Shown one piece after another: positions 1-11,455 of a stretch of DNA of 64,000 nucleotides; position 1 is the first letter of the stretch; each line of letters starts with the position of its first letter. A program made the translations under genes and the position numbers. Location of the stretch: assembly GCF_034190915.1 (NCBI RefSeq), contig NW_026947514.1, positions 2,129,701 to 2,193,700 on the forward strand. Direction: 5' to 3'. Origin of the DNA: Cavia porcellus (lineage: Eukaryota; Chordata; Mammalia; Rodentia; Caviidae). The notes under the pieces were generated by a model. The model did not search any database. It worked only from the letters and a program-made list of their open reading frames with translations, and was not told the DNA's origin.

Positions 1-176
1 AAAAAGACAGTAAAAGGGGCCCAGGATATAGCTCAGTGCCTGGCAAGCACAGAAAAAAATACATATGTGTGTGTATTATTTATTCCACAAAAATAATGCA
101 TTTTTGCTTTCCTAATACAAATAGTAAAAGTGTCATGTTATTTTCATCTCCAAAAGGGAAATGGGGGGAACATCTG

Positions 177-300
177 TGACCCTACCACTCAGGAGGCTGA
201 GGCACGAGGACCACAGGCTCAAAGTCAGCTTGGGCTACACAGCAAGTTCAAGGTCAGTCTGAACTGCTTCGTGAGCTCTCACAAAACAAACAAAAAACAA
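177..300 (+). mobile_element. B1-type SINE fragment
   Basis: CTCAGGAGGCTGAGGCACGA followed by two copies of the CAAGTTCAAGGTCAG-type block, the internal duplication of B1. Confidence 0.75.
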
Positions 301-990
301 TGAGATTATTTCTGTGAATAGCCTTTGCAGTTTTTATCCCCACTTCTTCCTTTACATTCTTGATTCTTAAGTTATAGATCCTCTTATCATCTTCTAGCCT
401 TTGTACTGTTACTGCTTGTTTCCTTGTTATTTTTAAAAAGTTTTTCCTTTCATGCTCCCACATTACAAACCTGTCCTCTAGTTCAAATAATCCTTAGTTC
501 TTTCAAGCTGTTATGCCAGCTTTCAATAGTTTTTAGTTTCCTAGTAATCTCTTTGAACCTGCTTCATGTATTCTATGTTTTCTCTATTTTCTACATCAAA
601 CAATTATCTACAAAGTTGTATTTCTGTTAATCCTGTTATGTACTGATATGTTCAATTATACTTTATCTGATGATATAGCCAAATCTGTTGATGGTAACAA
701 GAAACAGCACAGTGACCATGGTAGAACTCCTTATACAGCAGATTTATATGTCTTTTTAGTTTTACATGTCTATAGGAAAAAGTTTAGTTCTGTCCTGCTT
801 TGTTCTGTTTTTCCCTCTAATATAGAAAGGACAGAAATACATGTTAAGACTCATGCTTACATAAAACCTATAAACAATTTATGAGAACTGATCTGATGAC
901 ACATGATGAAATGAACAAAAACTTTGAAGAAAATAAAATGGCACGGCAGTACCCAATCCTGATTCCAGAGTGTTATGATGTGAAACCCAG

Positions 991-1026
991 CAATATTATT
1001 AATCTTTGCAATATTATTAATCTTTG
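991..1026 (+). repeat. 18-bp tandem duplication
   Basis: CAATATTATTAATCTTTG occurs twice back to back, identical. Confidence 0.9.
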
Positions 1027-1724
1027 TTCAGAAGGATTTTAATCTAATAAATTGTGTTAGGTCTCAACATAAATGAAGATATGGGTAAATGCGTACATGT
1101 CTAAGTGTATAGGCTTGATAGTCGTAATACTGTTTTTGTTGGATAGTTGAAGAGAACTGTTTGCAGTCTCCCTGGTTGAATTCCCATTTATATGTTCAGT
1201 GTACCTTGAACAACTGTTTATAAGGGGGACAATATGTATATATCAGCTACTGATTTATTATTGTTTACTTCTTTTCTTTGAAAGTATGTACTATTAAAAA
1301 AAAAAGTATGTACTATTTCTGCCCATTTTCTATTGTCTTGTCTTTCTTTAAATTAAAAAAAAAAAAAAAAAAACAATGACAGAGATTAGGGAAGAGTCTT
1401 TTTTAAGATGGTTACATCACTAAACAGTATTAGGACTGCGCCCTAAATGAGGAGCGGCACTGGTAGGAGCAGGGCAGAGCTCCCTTGGCATGGTGAAATG
1501 CTCTGTGACAATGCTGCCGGCCACACGGCTCTGGGCACCGTACATGGCAGTCATCAAACCGCACACGGCAGACAGGTGAGCTGGGTAGTGTGGAGATCTT
1601 TCTCTGAATATGAACTTAATTAAAAATAAACTTCTTACAGAGGCAAACCATGCCCTAGATTCGTTCCACATCTGACAGACACTGTCACCACTTCAACTTC
1701 TTCCTCAATGACCACAGGAAGCAA

Positions 1725-1866
1725 CTGTAGCCGGTGGCATGCCTATGATCCCAGCAGTCTGAGAGGGCCACAAGTTCAGGACCAGTCTGAGAACCAGACA
1801 ACTTGGTGGAGACATAGCTCACATCAAGGTGCTGGGTTCCATCCCCAGTACTGCCACACAGAAAAG
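1725..1866 (+). mobile_element. B1-dID-like dimeric SINE
   Basis: A short B1 part (GGTGGCATGCCTATGATCCC) is followed by an ID-like part ending TTCCATCCCCAGTACTG. Confidence 0.6.
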
Positions 1867-2085
1867 AGAACACACACGCATGTGCACATACATCACCTGG
1901 AGGGCCTTCCCCCACCTGCCCACCTCCGCCCTCCACCCATGGCTTTGCCCTGACCCTCTCCGCCCCAGCACCCCAACAGGGGCAACTTCTGTCACCCAGC
2001 ATTCCCACCTCCAGGGTATGTGATTATGTCTAATACAGGAAATTATTTCTAGAGTGTGCAAATGCCATTTAAAAGCAAATGTATG

Positions 2086-2172
2086 GGTCTGTGGGTACAG
2101 CTCGTGGTAGAGGACATGCTTTGCATGTGAAAGCCCTAGATTCAATCCCCAGCACAGCCAAAAAACAAAACA
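2086..2172 (+). mobile_element. ID-type SINE
   Basis: GGTACAGCTCGTGGTAGAGG (A box) and GATTCAATCCCCAGCAC (B box). Confidence 0.7.
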
Positions 2173-2174
2173 CT

Positions 2175-2265
2175 GGGCTGGGGATTTAGCTCACTGGCAT
2201 AAGCGTCTTCCTTGCAAGCATGTGGTCATGAGTTCGATCCCTGGTATCGATTTAAAAAAAAAAAA
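2175..2265 (+). mobile_element. ID-type SINE, young subfamily
   Basis: GGGCTGGGGATTTAGCTCAC with GCATAAGCG, B box GAGTTCGATCC and a poly(A) tail. Confidence 0.85.
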
Positions 2266-3194
2266 TCTCAAAAACGAAACACCCTTACATACACTTTTAC
2301 TATTGACTAGTTGTTGGTCACAGAGGATTCACTGATATCCTATTTTGTTTGAATTTTTCATAAGCAAAAAAGCAAATTTAGTAATGTGTAGGAAGTATAG
2401 AACATGTAACAGGAAAACTATCATATTCTTAGATTACCAGTGGCACAAGGAAATACTTTCTTACACATGAAAAAGACTCACAGAAAGGGAACGTGTAGGT
2501 GCAAGACACCAACACGCCACAAAGTGAGTTACATCCCATGATGTAACTCCAGAGTCCCAATCTGAAACGCATGCTTTTCCTCTCACAATGCAGCACCACA
2601 CAGGGGTGCCAGCGAGGCATGCACATGCTGTGAGAGTCACAGGACTTGCCCCTGAGGAGCCCACAACTGCAAGCACACCCTCCTGCTGTGCTCCTCACAA
2701 GGGAGAAAATGGGGTTTTCTGACTTGGTGTGGTAGAAACCTCTGTCTTAAAAAACAATTAGTACCCAGAAATGTGATCTGCAAAGCGGACAGAACTCGGG
2801 CCTGCAAGTTTCCACCTACATCCTCAGGGGAAGGACCCCCTCCCTCCGCTCAGCTCTTCTAACCATACAGGCTGCGCCAAAACAGCCCTACTACAGAAAC
2901 TGACCTGGTGCCACGCAAGCAGAGGCTGGGCAATGGCCAGAGTGAAGGTTTCTCAGCAGGCAGAGAAAATCCTAAAGCAGTTCAGGAGCCTCAGTACATG
3001 GTGTGTGAGAAGCCCTTTCCACATGCTAGGCAGAAAATGCCTAGAAGAAAATACCATTTCTACAAAAAGTACTTTGAAAAGAACACACACACCCATTTCA
3101 CTGTCTTCTAGTATAATGAAAGAGGAACACAGTCCAGAGGCACTTCCTAAAGTACACTCTTCTCAGAAGAACATTAACAGAAGTAGGCATTCCT

Positions 3195-3396
3195 AAACCA
3201 GGCACGGAGGTGCACCCTGCAATTCTAGCACTGAGAGGCTGAGGCGGAGGAAGGCACAAGTTCAAGCCTAGCCTGGGCAACTTAGGGGGGCTTTGGCTCA
3301 AAATAAAAAAAGAAGGCCAGAGATATGGCTCAGTGCTGCAGCAGCTGCCAGGTAAGCGTGAGGTCCTGAGTTCAATTCCCATTACCCAAAAAAGAA
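3195..3396 (+). mobile_element. B1-dID-like dimeric SINE
   Basis: A B1 part (AGGCACGGAGGTGCACCC through GGCTCAAAATAA) is followed directly by an ID part (GGCCAGAGATATGGCTCAGT ... GAGTTCAATTCCC). Confidence 0.75.
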
Positions 3397-3404
3397 AATA
3401 AAGA

Positions 3405-3530
3405 TAAATAAAAAGCACTAGGAATGTGTTTCAGTGCAATGACCATGGGTTCAATCCAAAATGCCACTACACACACAAGAGCGAGATGGGGATGTGGCTC
3501 AGTGGGAGAACACTCAAGGGTACAGCAGAA
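3405..3530 (+). mobile_element. ID-like fragments in tandem
   Basis: Two degenerate ID pieces, one with GGGTTCAATCC and one with GGGGATGTGGCTCAGTGGGA. Confidence 0.5.
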
Positions 3531-3624
3531 GGAGGAAAGAAACAAAGACAGGCACAAGCAGGCCTGCCTTTGGGAGGAGATTGCGTAGACGAGGGAGGGA
3601 GGGAAAACAGGCACACTAACTGCA

Positions 3625-3765
3625 CACGTGTGTGGCACCACAGACTGAACTCAGTGCCTCCCTGGCAGGCTACAGCCCAGCCCTTTCCACTTCCACTGCA
3701 CTAGTAAATGGCCAGGACTAGGTTCAAACCTCTGATCCTACTGTCTCAGGCTTCCAGAGTGAGCA
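3625..3765 (-). mobile_element. B1-dID-like remnant, reversed
   Basis: Reverse ID (GACTGAACTCAGTGCC) then reverse B1 (GATCCTACTGTCTCAGGCTT). Confidence 0.45.
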
Positions 3766-3879
3766 CTTGTCTACCAAAAAATAATAAAACCATGTTCTCC
3801 ACTTTCCTTTCCTAAACAATGGAGAATTTTGCTTCCGGGAGTCACATGAACCCAGTTTACCCTAAGAAATATAATATGA

Positions 3880-3988
3880 GGGGCTGGGGATTTAGCTCAG
3901 CGGCATAAGCACCTGCCTTGCAAGCAGGCGGTCGTGAGTTCAATCCCCAGTACCCCGATAAAAATGAAAAAGACAAAAAAAAAAAAAA
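3880..3988 (+). mobile_element. Young ID SINE with perfect 16-bp TSD
   Basis: A full ID element with poly(A) tail, flanked by AAGAAATATAATATGA at 3,864-3,879 and 3,989-4,004, identical copies. This marks a recent insertion. Confidence 0.92.
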
Positions 3989-4879
3989 AAGAAATATAAT
4001 ATGAATTAAGAGATGTGGTGGAGAAAACAGTGCATTTGCAAACTTATTATGTAAGGATGCGAATCCTCTCAGAAACGCTCCTCCCATCGCTCTTGCCACT
4101 TTCGGAAGCAGTTCTGAGTCTTCTTTCTTGACACCTTAGCTGCACTGTTATGGCTGCCTCCCTGTCCCAAGTGAATTCAAAATGTTTCCCTTTATGGTCA
4201 TTTTGGCCTTCGAGAAGGGCCAGCAGTGGCCAGGTGCTGGATCCAATGAGTAAGGCAGGTGAGAGCAGCGGGGTATTTTTAGGAGCCTACCTGGCTGTGC
4301 ATGGCGTTCTGATCACACCTGCTTCCCAAAGTGATAAGAACCACCGCTAAGCTAAGTGTGTCAGCTCCAGGGGAGGACTCTGAGGGGGCTGATGGCAATG
4401 AGTCTTTTACTATAGTCACTTTTTTGTTTAATTTAAACACTTTCCGTATACTTGGATTAGCCCTTTTAAATCTGGTCTTTGTTCAGGTTCCTACAGCCCT
4501 GGAACTCTGCTGAGTGGTGTTCACTAGTCGGAGCTTATGCTAATGAGGAGCCAGAAGTCCAGCAATCTGAAGGTGGAGCCCCCAGCCTCAACCCGACATT
4601 GGCATGGGGTCAGGCACTGAGCTGTGAAGATGCTCAGTGTTCAGTGGCAATGCTTGCTGGGGCTGCTGGAGGTAGGCAGGGCGGGGGGTTATTGCTGGAG
4701 ATCACGAGCCCCATGTCCTGCCCTGTGCCTGTCTCTCCAGCATCTCTTCCTCTGTAGCCTTCAACAGGACAAGCTGGGGTTGAGCCCAGTGGCACAGCAC
4801 TTGTTATCGTGGGAGATCACAGGTTCTACCTGGCACAAAGACATATACGCACACAATGCATGAATTACAGGAAGCCATC

Positions 4880-5292
4880 ACTCTGGACAAAACCCCTGCA
4901 CCAGGCCCCAAGAGACCAGCTCCAAATTAAAATGGAGCAACTCTGGCTAATGCTCCAGGTCAGTCTTGCAAGAAACCAGGACTGGTGACAACAGTCACAT
5001 TTCACCAGCAGACCTGTTTCAGATACCCTGATAATAAGGGTCCCTCTGCCTTAACCCACACCCGAAAGGCAACCTGACTGACCTCGCCTACTTGCTGGTA
5101 ATCAGCTGTTTTTCTACTGTTCCACCTCAGGCCTGCCCTAGACTCCATTTTAAAATGGCAGTAGCTTTTGGTTTTGTTGGGGTTTCTGCTTCCTTCAGGC
5201 CTTTCCTGTCTATAAAACCAACTTCTGCTCCACTCATTCTAATGTATGGAATAAAGTATTTTCCAATGCTAGAACTGAAAATAAAGCCAATT
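4880..5292 (+). mobile_element. LTR-like element (probable old solo LTR)
   Basis: Contains retroviral-LTR style signals in the right order: AAATTAAAATGGAGCAACTC and CTCCATTTTAAAATGGCAG stretches, a TATAAAA box at 5,211-5,217 and AATAAA at 5,250-5,255, 33 bp later. The 3' part is cut by an ID SINE at 5,308. No internal retroviral genes are present. Confidence 0.4.
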
Positions 5293-5307
5293 AAGATTTC
5301 TGCACTA

Positions 5308-5403
5308 GGGGCTGGGGATTTAGCTCAGCGGCATAAGTGCCTGCCTTGCAAGCAGGCAGTTGTGAGTTTGATCCCTGGTACAGATAAAAAAAAAAAAAAA
5401 AAA
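5308..5403 (+). mobile_element. Young ID SINE with imperfect TSD
   Basis: ID element flanked by AAGATTTCTGCACTA (5,293-5,307) and AAGATTTCCACACTA (5,404-5,418), two mismatches in 15. Confidence 0.85.
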
Positions 5404-5410
5404 AAGATTT

Positions 5411-5490
5411 CCACACTACAGCTCAGTGGTAAAATGTATTTAACATGTGCAAGGCCCTGGGTTCAATCCCTAGCTCTCAACACAAATCCA
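5411..5490 (+). mobile_element. ID-like SINE, old
   Basis: TACAGCTCAGTGGTAAAATG and GGGTTCAATCCCTAGC. Confidence 0.6.
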
Positions 5491-5499
5491 TGCATGATT

Positions 5500-5637
5500 A
5501 CACTAGGTGTGGTAACACACACCTGTAATTCCAGCACTCTAGGAGGCAATTCAGTGAGTTAGTGAAACTCTATATCCAAAATGTCTGGGGATGTAGCTCA
5601 GCCCAAAGGGGGCCAAATCCCTAGTCCTAGGGGGAAA
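5500..5637 (+). mobile_element. B1-dID-like dimeric SINE
   Basis: B1 piece (GGTGTGGTAACACACACCTG) followed by ID piece (CTGGGGATGTAGCTCAGC). Confidence 0.65.
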
Positions 5638-6062
5638 AAAAAGTAATTTTGTCGTTTGATACAGTAACCAGCAAATCCAAATATTTCCTTGGTCCTGAAA
5701 GCCATCCTGGCAAGATCACCTCACCTAAGGAGGAGGTTCTGGGCACCCCAGAGTGTGGCCAGTTGCAAGTTCAGGTGGCCCAGGTTTGTCATGGCTTTTG
5801 CAGGGGGCCGTCTTGCACACTGACCCTCAGCCTGTGGATCTCATACTACCGCACCAGAACTGAGCTGGATTACAAGACACTCAGCTGGGGTCCACAAGGG
5901 GACTGCTTAGTGGGAAGAAAAGCATCACCAGCTAACTAAAGACCAGCTCTGTGCTGGGTATGAAAACAGCTGAGACAGAAAAAGAGGTTTCTTTGTCCTC
6001 TTACACCCTACCATCTCCAGCAACCAAAAACTGGTGAAATATGAAGAAAGCTTTCAACACAA

Positions 6063-6225
6063 TTTTTTTTAAGTTTCTTGAGACAGGGTTTCACCATGTG
6101 GTCAGGCTGGCCTCAAACTCACTACAAGTGGCCCAGGCTGGGCTTGAACTCTCAATGCTCTTCCCAGCTCAGCCTCCTGAGCACCATCAGATCAGATCCA
6201 CAAGACACTAGCCACCAGGCGAACA
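6063..6225 (-). mobile_element. B1-type SINE, reversed
   Basis: TTGAGACAGGGTTTCACCAT then two GGCTGG..TGAACTC-type blocks and CAGCCTCCTGAG. Confidence 0.75.
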
Positions 6226-6975
6226 AGCAGAGATCCTCTCAGCTACCCGGACAGGCAGTAACCAGTAACCCAGCTTACCCTCTAACTGCCCTGCTAACTG
6301 CAGGAGGCGGGTGAGGCACACCATCATGCATCACAGCACAGTGAGGAGCCCCTAAAGGCTGCTTAGGAGAGTGGCCTTGAGGCTTACACAGACACAGGAA
6401 GCAAGCTGCTCCCACAGCCAGGACAGAAAGCCTCACTCAGGAACTGCTGGGGGCACACAAAAGGATCTCCCTCTGTGTTACAGTTGGAAATATTGAGCCT
6501 GGATGAAATGCTGCTTTCTTTTTGTGTGATAAAACTTTAAAAAAGCAAAACCTAAATGACCAAACTATTTCTAAGTAATTCAATCATGCACTAGAACAAA
6601 GCACAAAAATATTTATAGAAATACAAAACTATCTGCCATTCAACAAAATAAAACTGAACTAACATTACCAGACAAGGACAGGAGGAAAAAGACAACCGAA
6701 AATGAGAAAAATCAGTCAAAACAGACCCAGAAATGAAAGTGATAAAAAACTGGCAAATGAAGGCTGTAAGGCTGTCTCTGTGTGCACAGGGCATTACAGG
6801 AAAGCCCACCTGCGCTAAGCAGAGACAGCAAGTGTTCAGGAAACAGCTCAACCCAAACTTCCAGGTTCGAAGTCAACACTACCAGAGACGCTATACACTA
6901 GGTGGGACTAAAGGCACAGAGGATACTGCAGAAGCCTAGAAAACTCACAGGTGGAGGCATAAAACATCCAAATCA

Positions 6976-7285
6976 GTCCAGCAGCAGGGCAGCACACACT
7001 TGGGAGTCCAGCTACCCAGGAGGCTCAGGAGGGAGGACCAGTTCAAGAGCAAGCTGGGCAACACAGTGAGACATCTGGAAACACAAGCAGAGCACCCCCA
7101 GACAGCTGAAGAGCATCAGGAAGTTGGGGGGGGGGGGCGACTGCACTCCGCCCACTGTGAATGAGACACACCCTTTACATACACAGAGTCCATCAGGGCA
7201 AGGAAGTAGCTCAGCAGCAACAAGTGCCTACCTGGCAAGTGCAAGGCTGTGAGTTCGATCCTTAGTACTGAAAAAAGAGAAAAAG
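6976..7285 (+). mobile_element. B1 piece (6,976-7,080) and ID SINE (7,190-7,285)
   Basis: Degenerate B1 (AGCTGGGCAACACAGTGAGA) followed about 110 bp later by an ID element (GGAAGTAGCTCAGCAGCAAC ... GAGTTCGATCC). Confidence 0.6.
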
Positions 7286-7307
7286 CCAATCTTACCTGGG
7301 CAAGGCT

Positions 7308-7492
7308 GTTTTGTTCCTGTCTGGGAATTGCACCTAGGGGCGTTTGCAACTGTGCTACGCCCAAGACCTTTCCATTTTTCTTATTTTTTATTTTACTTTG
7401 TTAAGTTGCCCAGGTTGGACTCAAACTTGTGATCCTCCTGCTGCAGCCTCCTTCAGTGCTAGGGTTACAGATGTGCCACCAAACCCAACTCC
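7308..7492 (-). mobile_element. B1-dID-like SINE, reversed
   Basis: Degenerate reverse ID then reverse B1 (AAGTTGCCCAGGTTGGACTC, TGATCCTCCTGC). Confidence 0.6.
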
Positions 7493-8489
7493 AGTAAGGC
7501 TTTTTGTAAAAATCAAATCTTTCAAGGCAAAGCTGAGCCTTTATACTAATTTTTTTACACTTATCTTCAATAAAACTATCCAACCATATCTACTTGGTTT
7601 TTCAAAGAACCTTCTTTGAATACCTTAAAAGCAACAACTGAAACAAATATTCCACTAGGGAATTCAGTACACAGCCATCACATGTACCAGCCAGATCAAC
7701 CTCAAATTTCATCATGTACCTTGATCAAAGTACCTTGACCAAAGCAAGACCTTAGAACTATAAAAATCACTAACAATGAAACTTACAGTTCATCAGCACC
7801 TGTAGAACAATGCTGCCTAGTCAGACTTGGTGAAATGACAGGAATCTCCCACTCTGCTCTGTCCCACATGGTAGCCACAGCTGCACAGACCCCCAGGCAC
7901 CTGAACTGAGCCAATGTAACAGAAGAAGGAACTCCAAACTTGGCTCACTTCAATCTGAACAGCTACATGGACCAGCTGACTATGTTACTGCAGAGTAGTC
8001 TACCTAATTAAAATCTAGACTGAGAATTTTTATATTTTCAAAGTAATTGTATTACTTATATCTCATATAGTATTCTTGTATTAATACGACCATAAAACCA
8101 TAAATATTAATTAATGTCTGCATTCCCCAGCTTGGCTTTCTCCCTGGCACCCCCCCCCACCTCCACACCAGGAAGCTGCCCCTGCCTCCCCCTGCAGGCA
8201 TCAGCAGAGCTTTTCCCATTTCCTGGGCATTTAGCCCCTCAACAAGGCTAACTTCCTGTGGACAGACGCAGGACTTAAAATTCCTCCTCTAGGTCCCTCA
8301 AATCCTGCTCTGTATCCATGAAAAGGACACAATGGACTCTGCTGCCTCCATAAATTACCTCAGAAGAGACAGCGCCTTAGAATGGGGTTCCCTGGGGTGA
8401 GGGCAACCAACTCGGGTAAAGTATATGCTTGGAAAGGGGAAATCATCTACCAAGAATTTTAAAACAAAAAAGAAAAAGTATTGCCAAAG

Positions 8490-8790
8490 GTCTAGAAAAC
8501 TGGGCTCCCCTATACATTAATGGTAGGAGTATAAATGCTTCAGCCAATGTGGAAAACATTTTGTTATTTCCTCACAAACTACTGAATTACTCTAGGAAAC
8601 AGCAATGCCACTCCTGGAATACATCTCCTAAAACGCAGATACTCAGTACCGATATAAACAAAACAGCCAAGATGCAGTAATCTCATGTCCATCAACCGAT
8701 GAATGGGTAAACAATGTTTTGCCATTAACAGCAGTGAAGTACAGATATTAATACAAGGCACAGCATGAATGAACCTCAAAAACATCATGC
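8490..8790 (+). mobile_element. L1 3'-end fragment
   Basis: Resembles the end of LINE-1 ORF2 in order: GGTAGGAGTATAAATG, ATGTGGAAAACA, AACAGCAATGCCACTCCTGG, GTCCATCAACCGATGAATGG and GCATGAATGAACCTC. It is decayed and not coding. Confidence 0.7.
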
Positions 8791-8992
8791 TAGTAGAGCA
8801 TGGAAGCCCAAGTTGAAATCCCAGCTACTGAGGGAGGAAGATCTCCAGGAGGTTCAAAACCAGCCTGGGCAACTTACAACCTGTCCCAAAAATAAAATAA
8901 GATTTAAGTTAATTTTTTTAAAAGGCCTCAGGGTACAACTCAGTCATCAAGTACTTGTCTAGCATGCATGAGACCCTAGGTTCAATTTCCTA
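8790..8992 (+). mobile_element. B1-dID-like dimeric SINE
   Basis: B1 part (TCCCAGCTACTGAGGGAGG) then ID part (GGGTACAACTCAGTCATCAA, GGTTCAATTTCC). It follows the L1 fragment directly. Confidence 0.65.
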
Positions 8993-9043
8993 CAATCAAG
9001 CAGGCCACAGATTCAATCTCCAGGACTGCAAGAAGGAAGGGAG

Positions 9044-9160
9044 AGCCAGGTGTGGTGGTACAGCCCTTCAGTTAATACCAGCACTTGGGGGCCGAAGCCT
9101 GCAAGGTCAAGGCCAGCCAGAACTGCAGAGACCCTGTCTCAAAAAGACAAGAAAAACAAA
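9044..9160 (+). mobile_element. B1-type SINE
   Basis: GAGCCAGGTGTGGTGGTACA through CCTGTCTCAAAAAGAC. Confidence 0.75.
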
Positions 9161-9240
9161 AAAAGGAAGCGAGGAGGAGAGAAAAAGGAAGGAGGGAAAA
9201 GAAGAGAGGAGGAGAGAAAAAGGAAGGAGGGAAGGTGGGC
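9157..9240 (+). repeat. GGAA/GAGA-rich purine tract
   Basis: Tail of the preceding SINE expanded into AGGAGGAGAGAAAAAGGAAG-type units, partly duplicated. Confidence 0.8.
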
Positions 9241-9629
9241 CAGAACACACCCAAAATTAAGTAAGGAAAAGTTTATTTAGCTCACAGTTTGTGGGGTTTT
9301 GCAAAAGGGGCGTAAACAAACACGTCTTTCCCTCTATTATTACAGTACATTGCCCTCAACTAGGGTGACTGTAGAATCCCACCACCTGGGGGCCTCCCCT
9401 TGAACAGGCTGAGTCACTTAGATAAAGTTTTAAACTTCTCAAGTTGACACAGTGTATCAACCATTACCCACTGAGACCAAAAGCAGGCAGGTGGTTGCCA
9501 AAGGGGCTAGGGAGAACACAGGAACAATTTCTTTGGAGATGATAAAATGTTTTAGAACCAGACAGGAGTGGTAGTTACACAACACTGAGTGTACTGAATG
9601 CCAATGATTTCTGCGTTGTTTGAAGACGG

Positions 9630-9712
9630 TCACACAGTTGCCCAAGCTGGTCTCAAGCTATCCTGCTACCTAAGCCTCCAAGTAGCTCAGACCATGACAT
9701 GCACCACCCCAC
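9630..9712 (-). mobile_element. B1 fragment, reversed
   Basis: GTTGCCCAAGCTGGTCTCAA and AAGCCTCCAAGTAGC. Confidence 0.55.
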
Positions 9713-9822
9713 CCATTAGTGACAAAAAAAAAGGTGTGTGCACTGCTGTACCAGTTTACTACAAAACATAGAAAATGAAGAAAATTAGCTCTAAACTGCA
9801 ATTTAAAAGCCAATTTTTCAGA

Positions 9823-10038
9823 GTGAACCTATAATATTAGCACTGTAGGAGGCTGACACAAGAGGCTGAGGCAGGATTGCAAGTTCCATCCAGCATAGCT
9901 CCGCCTGAGCAATTCAGCGAGACTTTATCTGGAAAAAAAAAAAAAAGAAGAGTGGGGGCCTGGAGATACGGCTCCAGGCACAGCATCTGCCTGGCAAGCA
10001 CAAGGTCCTAAGTCTGATTCCTGGTACCAAAACAAAAA
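9823..10038 (+). mobile_element. B1-dID-like dimeric SINE
   Basis: B1 part with AAGAGGCTGAGGCAGGATTG and a poly(A) linker, then ID part (CCTGGAGATACGGCTCCAGG ... CCTGGTACC). Confidence 0.7.
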
Positions 10039-10047
10039 CAAAACAAA

Positions 10048-10185
10048 TTTTTTTTTTGAGACAGGCTCTCACTATGCAATTCAGGCTGGTCTGGAACTCA
10101 CTATGTAGCCCACACTGGCCTCCAACTCAGAGCTCCTCCTGCCTTACGTCCCAAGTGCTGGGATTGCAGGCAGGCACCACCTTCT
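10048..10185 (-). mobile_element. B1-type SINE, reversed
   Basis: TTTTGAGACAGGCTCTCACT, two GGCTGG/ACTGGCC blocks, AAGTGCTGGGATTGCAGGC. Confidence 0.8.
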
Positions 10186-10204
10186 TACCCTTATCTCAAA
10201 ATTT

Positions 10205-10400
10205 AAGAGGGTGCTGAGCTGGTGGCTCAGCAGGAAGGCCTAGAGTTCAATCTTTCAGTACTGAAATTTTTTTAAAAAGGCAAGCTCATTTCTCCTTGGA
10301 TTGTTTTTTTCATGAAACATGGTCTCACTACGAACCTGGTCTGGCTTTGAACTCATGATCCTGTATCCCACATGCTGTCATTACAGGTCGAGTTTCCACT
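10205..10400. mobile_element. ID piece (plus) then B1 piece (minus)
   Basis: 10,205-10,270 has GAGCTGGTGGCTCAGCAGG with GAGTTCAATC. 10,303-10,400 has ACATGGTCTCACTACGAACC and TGAACTCATGATCC in reverse B1 order. Confidence 0.5.
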
Positions 10401-10677
10401 TCTTAAGTAACTATACTTGGTAATTATCAAATGGCCATTACAAACAACGCCAAACCTTAATATTCTCATAAACCTCAGAATCACTGTTCAACAGAAGGTG
10501 AACTTTCAGATATTTACACCCAGCTTGGTGGCTCAACAATCTACGTTACCATCCTGAGAGAGACCAGAAGTGAATGCCCCTAAGACTTCTCCACTCACAA
10601 AACTAGTAATAACAATAAAACATTTCATGCCTCACACATAAATATGTTCTAAAGTGCAAAACAATGCCTGAGAAGCG

Positions 10678-10822
10678 AAGCGTGGTGGTGCACACCTGTC
10701 ATCCCGGCACTCAGGGAACTGAGGCAGGACAGCTGCAAGTTCAAGGCCAGCCCAGACTGCAAAGTGAACTGAAGGCCAGCTTGCACTACACAGTGAGACT
10801 CTGTTTCAAAAATACAAAAATG
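10678..10822 (+). mobile_element. B1-type SINE with internal duplication
   Basis: GTGGTGGTGCACACCTGTCA, two AAGGCCAGC blocks, AGTGAGACTCTGTTTC. Confidence 0.8.
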
Positions 10823-11282
10823 GAAGGGTTGTGCCAGCCTAGCCACATCGCAGCAGCACCTGGACACAGGTGTCCTCCAGCAGGGTGTCCTCCAATGACA
10901 ATCTCCATGCACAGAGCCCCAACACTGATTGGCCTCCGTGCTTCTCCTCCTGAGGCCTTACTGTGCCCGCTCCTCCTCCTCTCCAGCAAGGTGGTTATCC
11001 CCATGAACTGCTCACGCCCTGCTTCTCAAAGGATGGGAATGATCACAGAAAAAAGGTGGCAATTTCTATTTCATAAAAGAGAAGGAGATGCAAATTAGGC
11101 TTTCACTGTCCCCACAGCAAAGGCGGTTTTAGGGTGACTTTATTCACAGTGTGGGGTATTATCCTGTTTGAAATGTTTACCTTTTTTTAAAAAATGGCTC
11201 TACAATTTTATTCTACCTAGTGGTGATTTGCAAAAACATATATTCAGATTATATACAATAATTATCTGTTATCATTTCAATT

Positions 11283-11455
11283 TTTTATTTACTGCAATGC
11301 TAAGGATTGAATCTAGGGTCTTTGTACTGAGTTATATCCCCAGCCCTTTATCATTTATTTTGAGGCAGGGTCTCACCAAGTTGCCTGTGTCTATCTCAAA
11401 CTTTTGATCCCCTTGCCTCACCCTCCCAGAATGCTGGAACTATGCTTGGCTCACT
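11283..11455 (-). mobile_element. B1-dID-like dimeric SINE, reversed
   Basis: Reverse ID (GGATTGAATCTAGGG, TGAGTTATATCCCCAGCCC) then reverse B1 (TTGAGGCAGGGTCTCACCAA). Confidence 0.7.

Noticed and set aside
3880..3960. Possible tRNA genes with A and B boxes
   Set aside because: The boxes belong to tRNA-derived ID SINEs with A-rich tails and TSDs; no intact cloverleaf tRNA gene was found.
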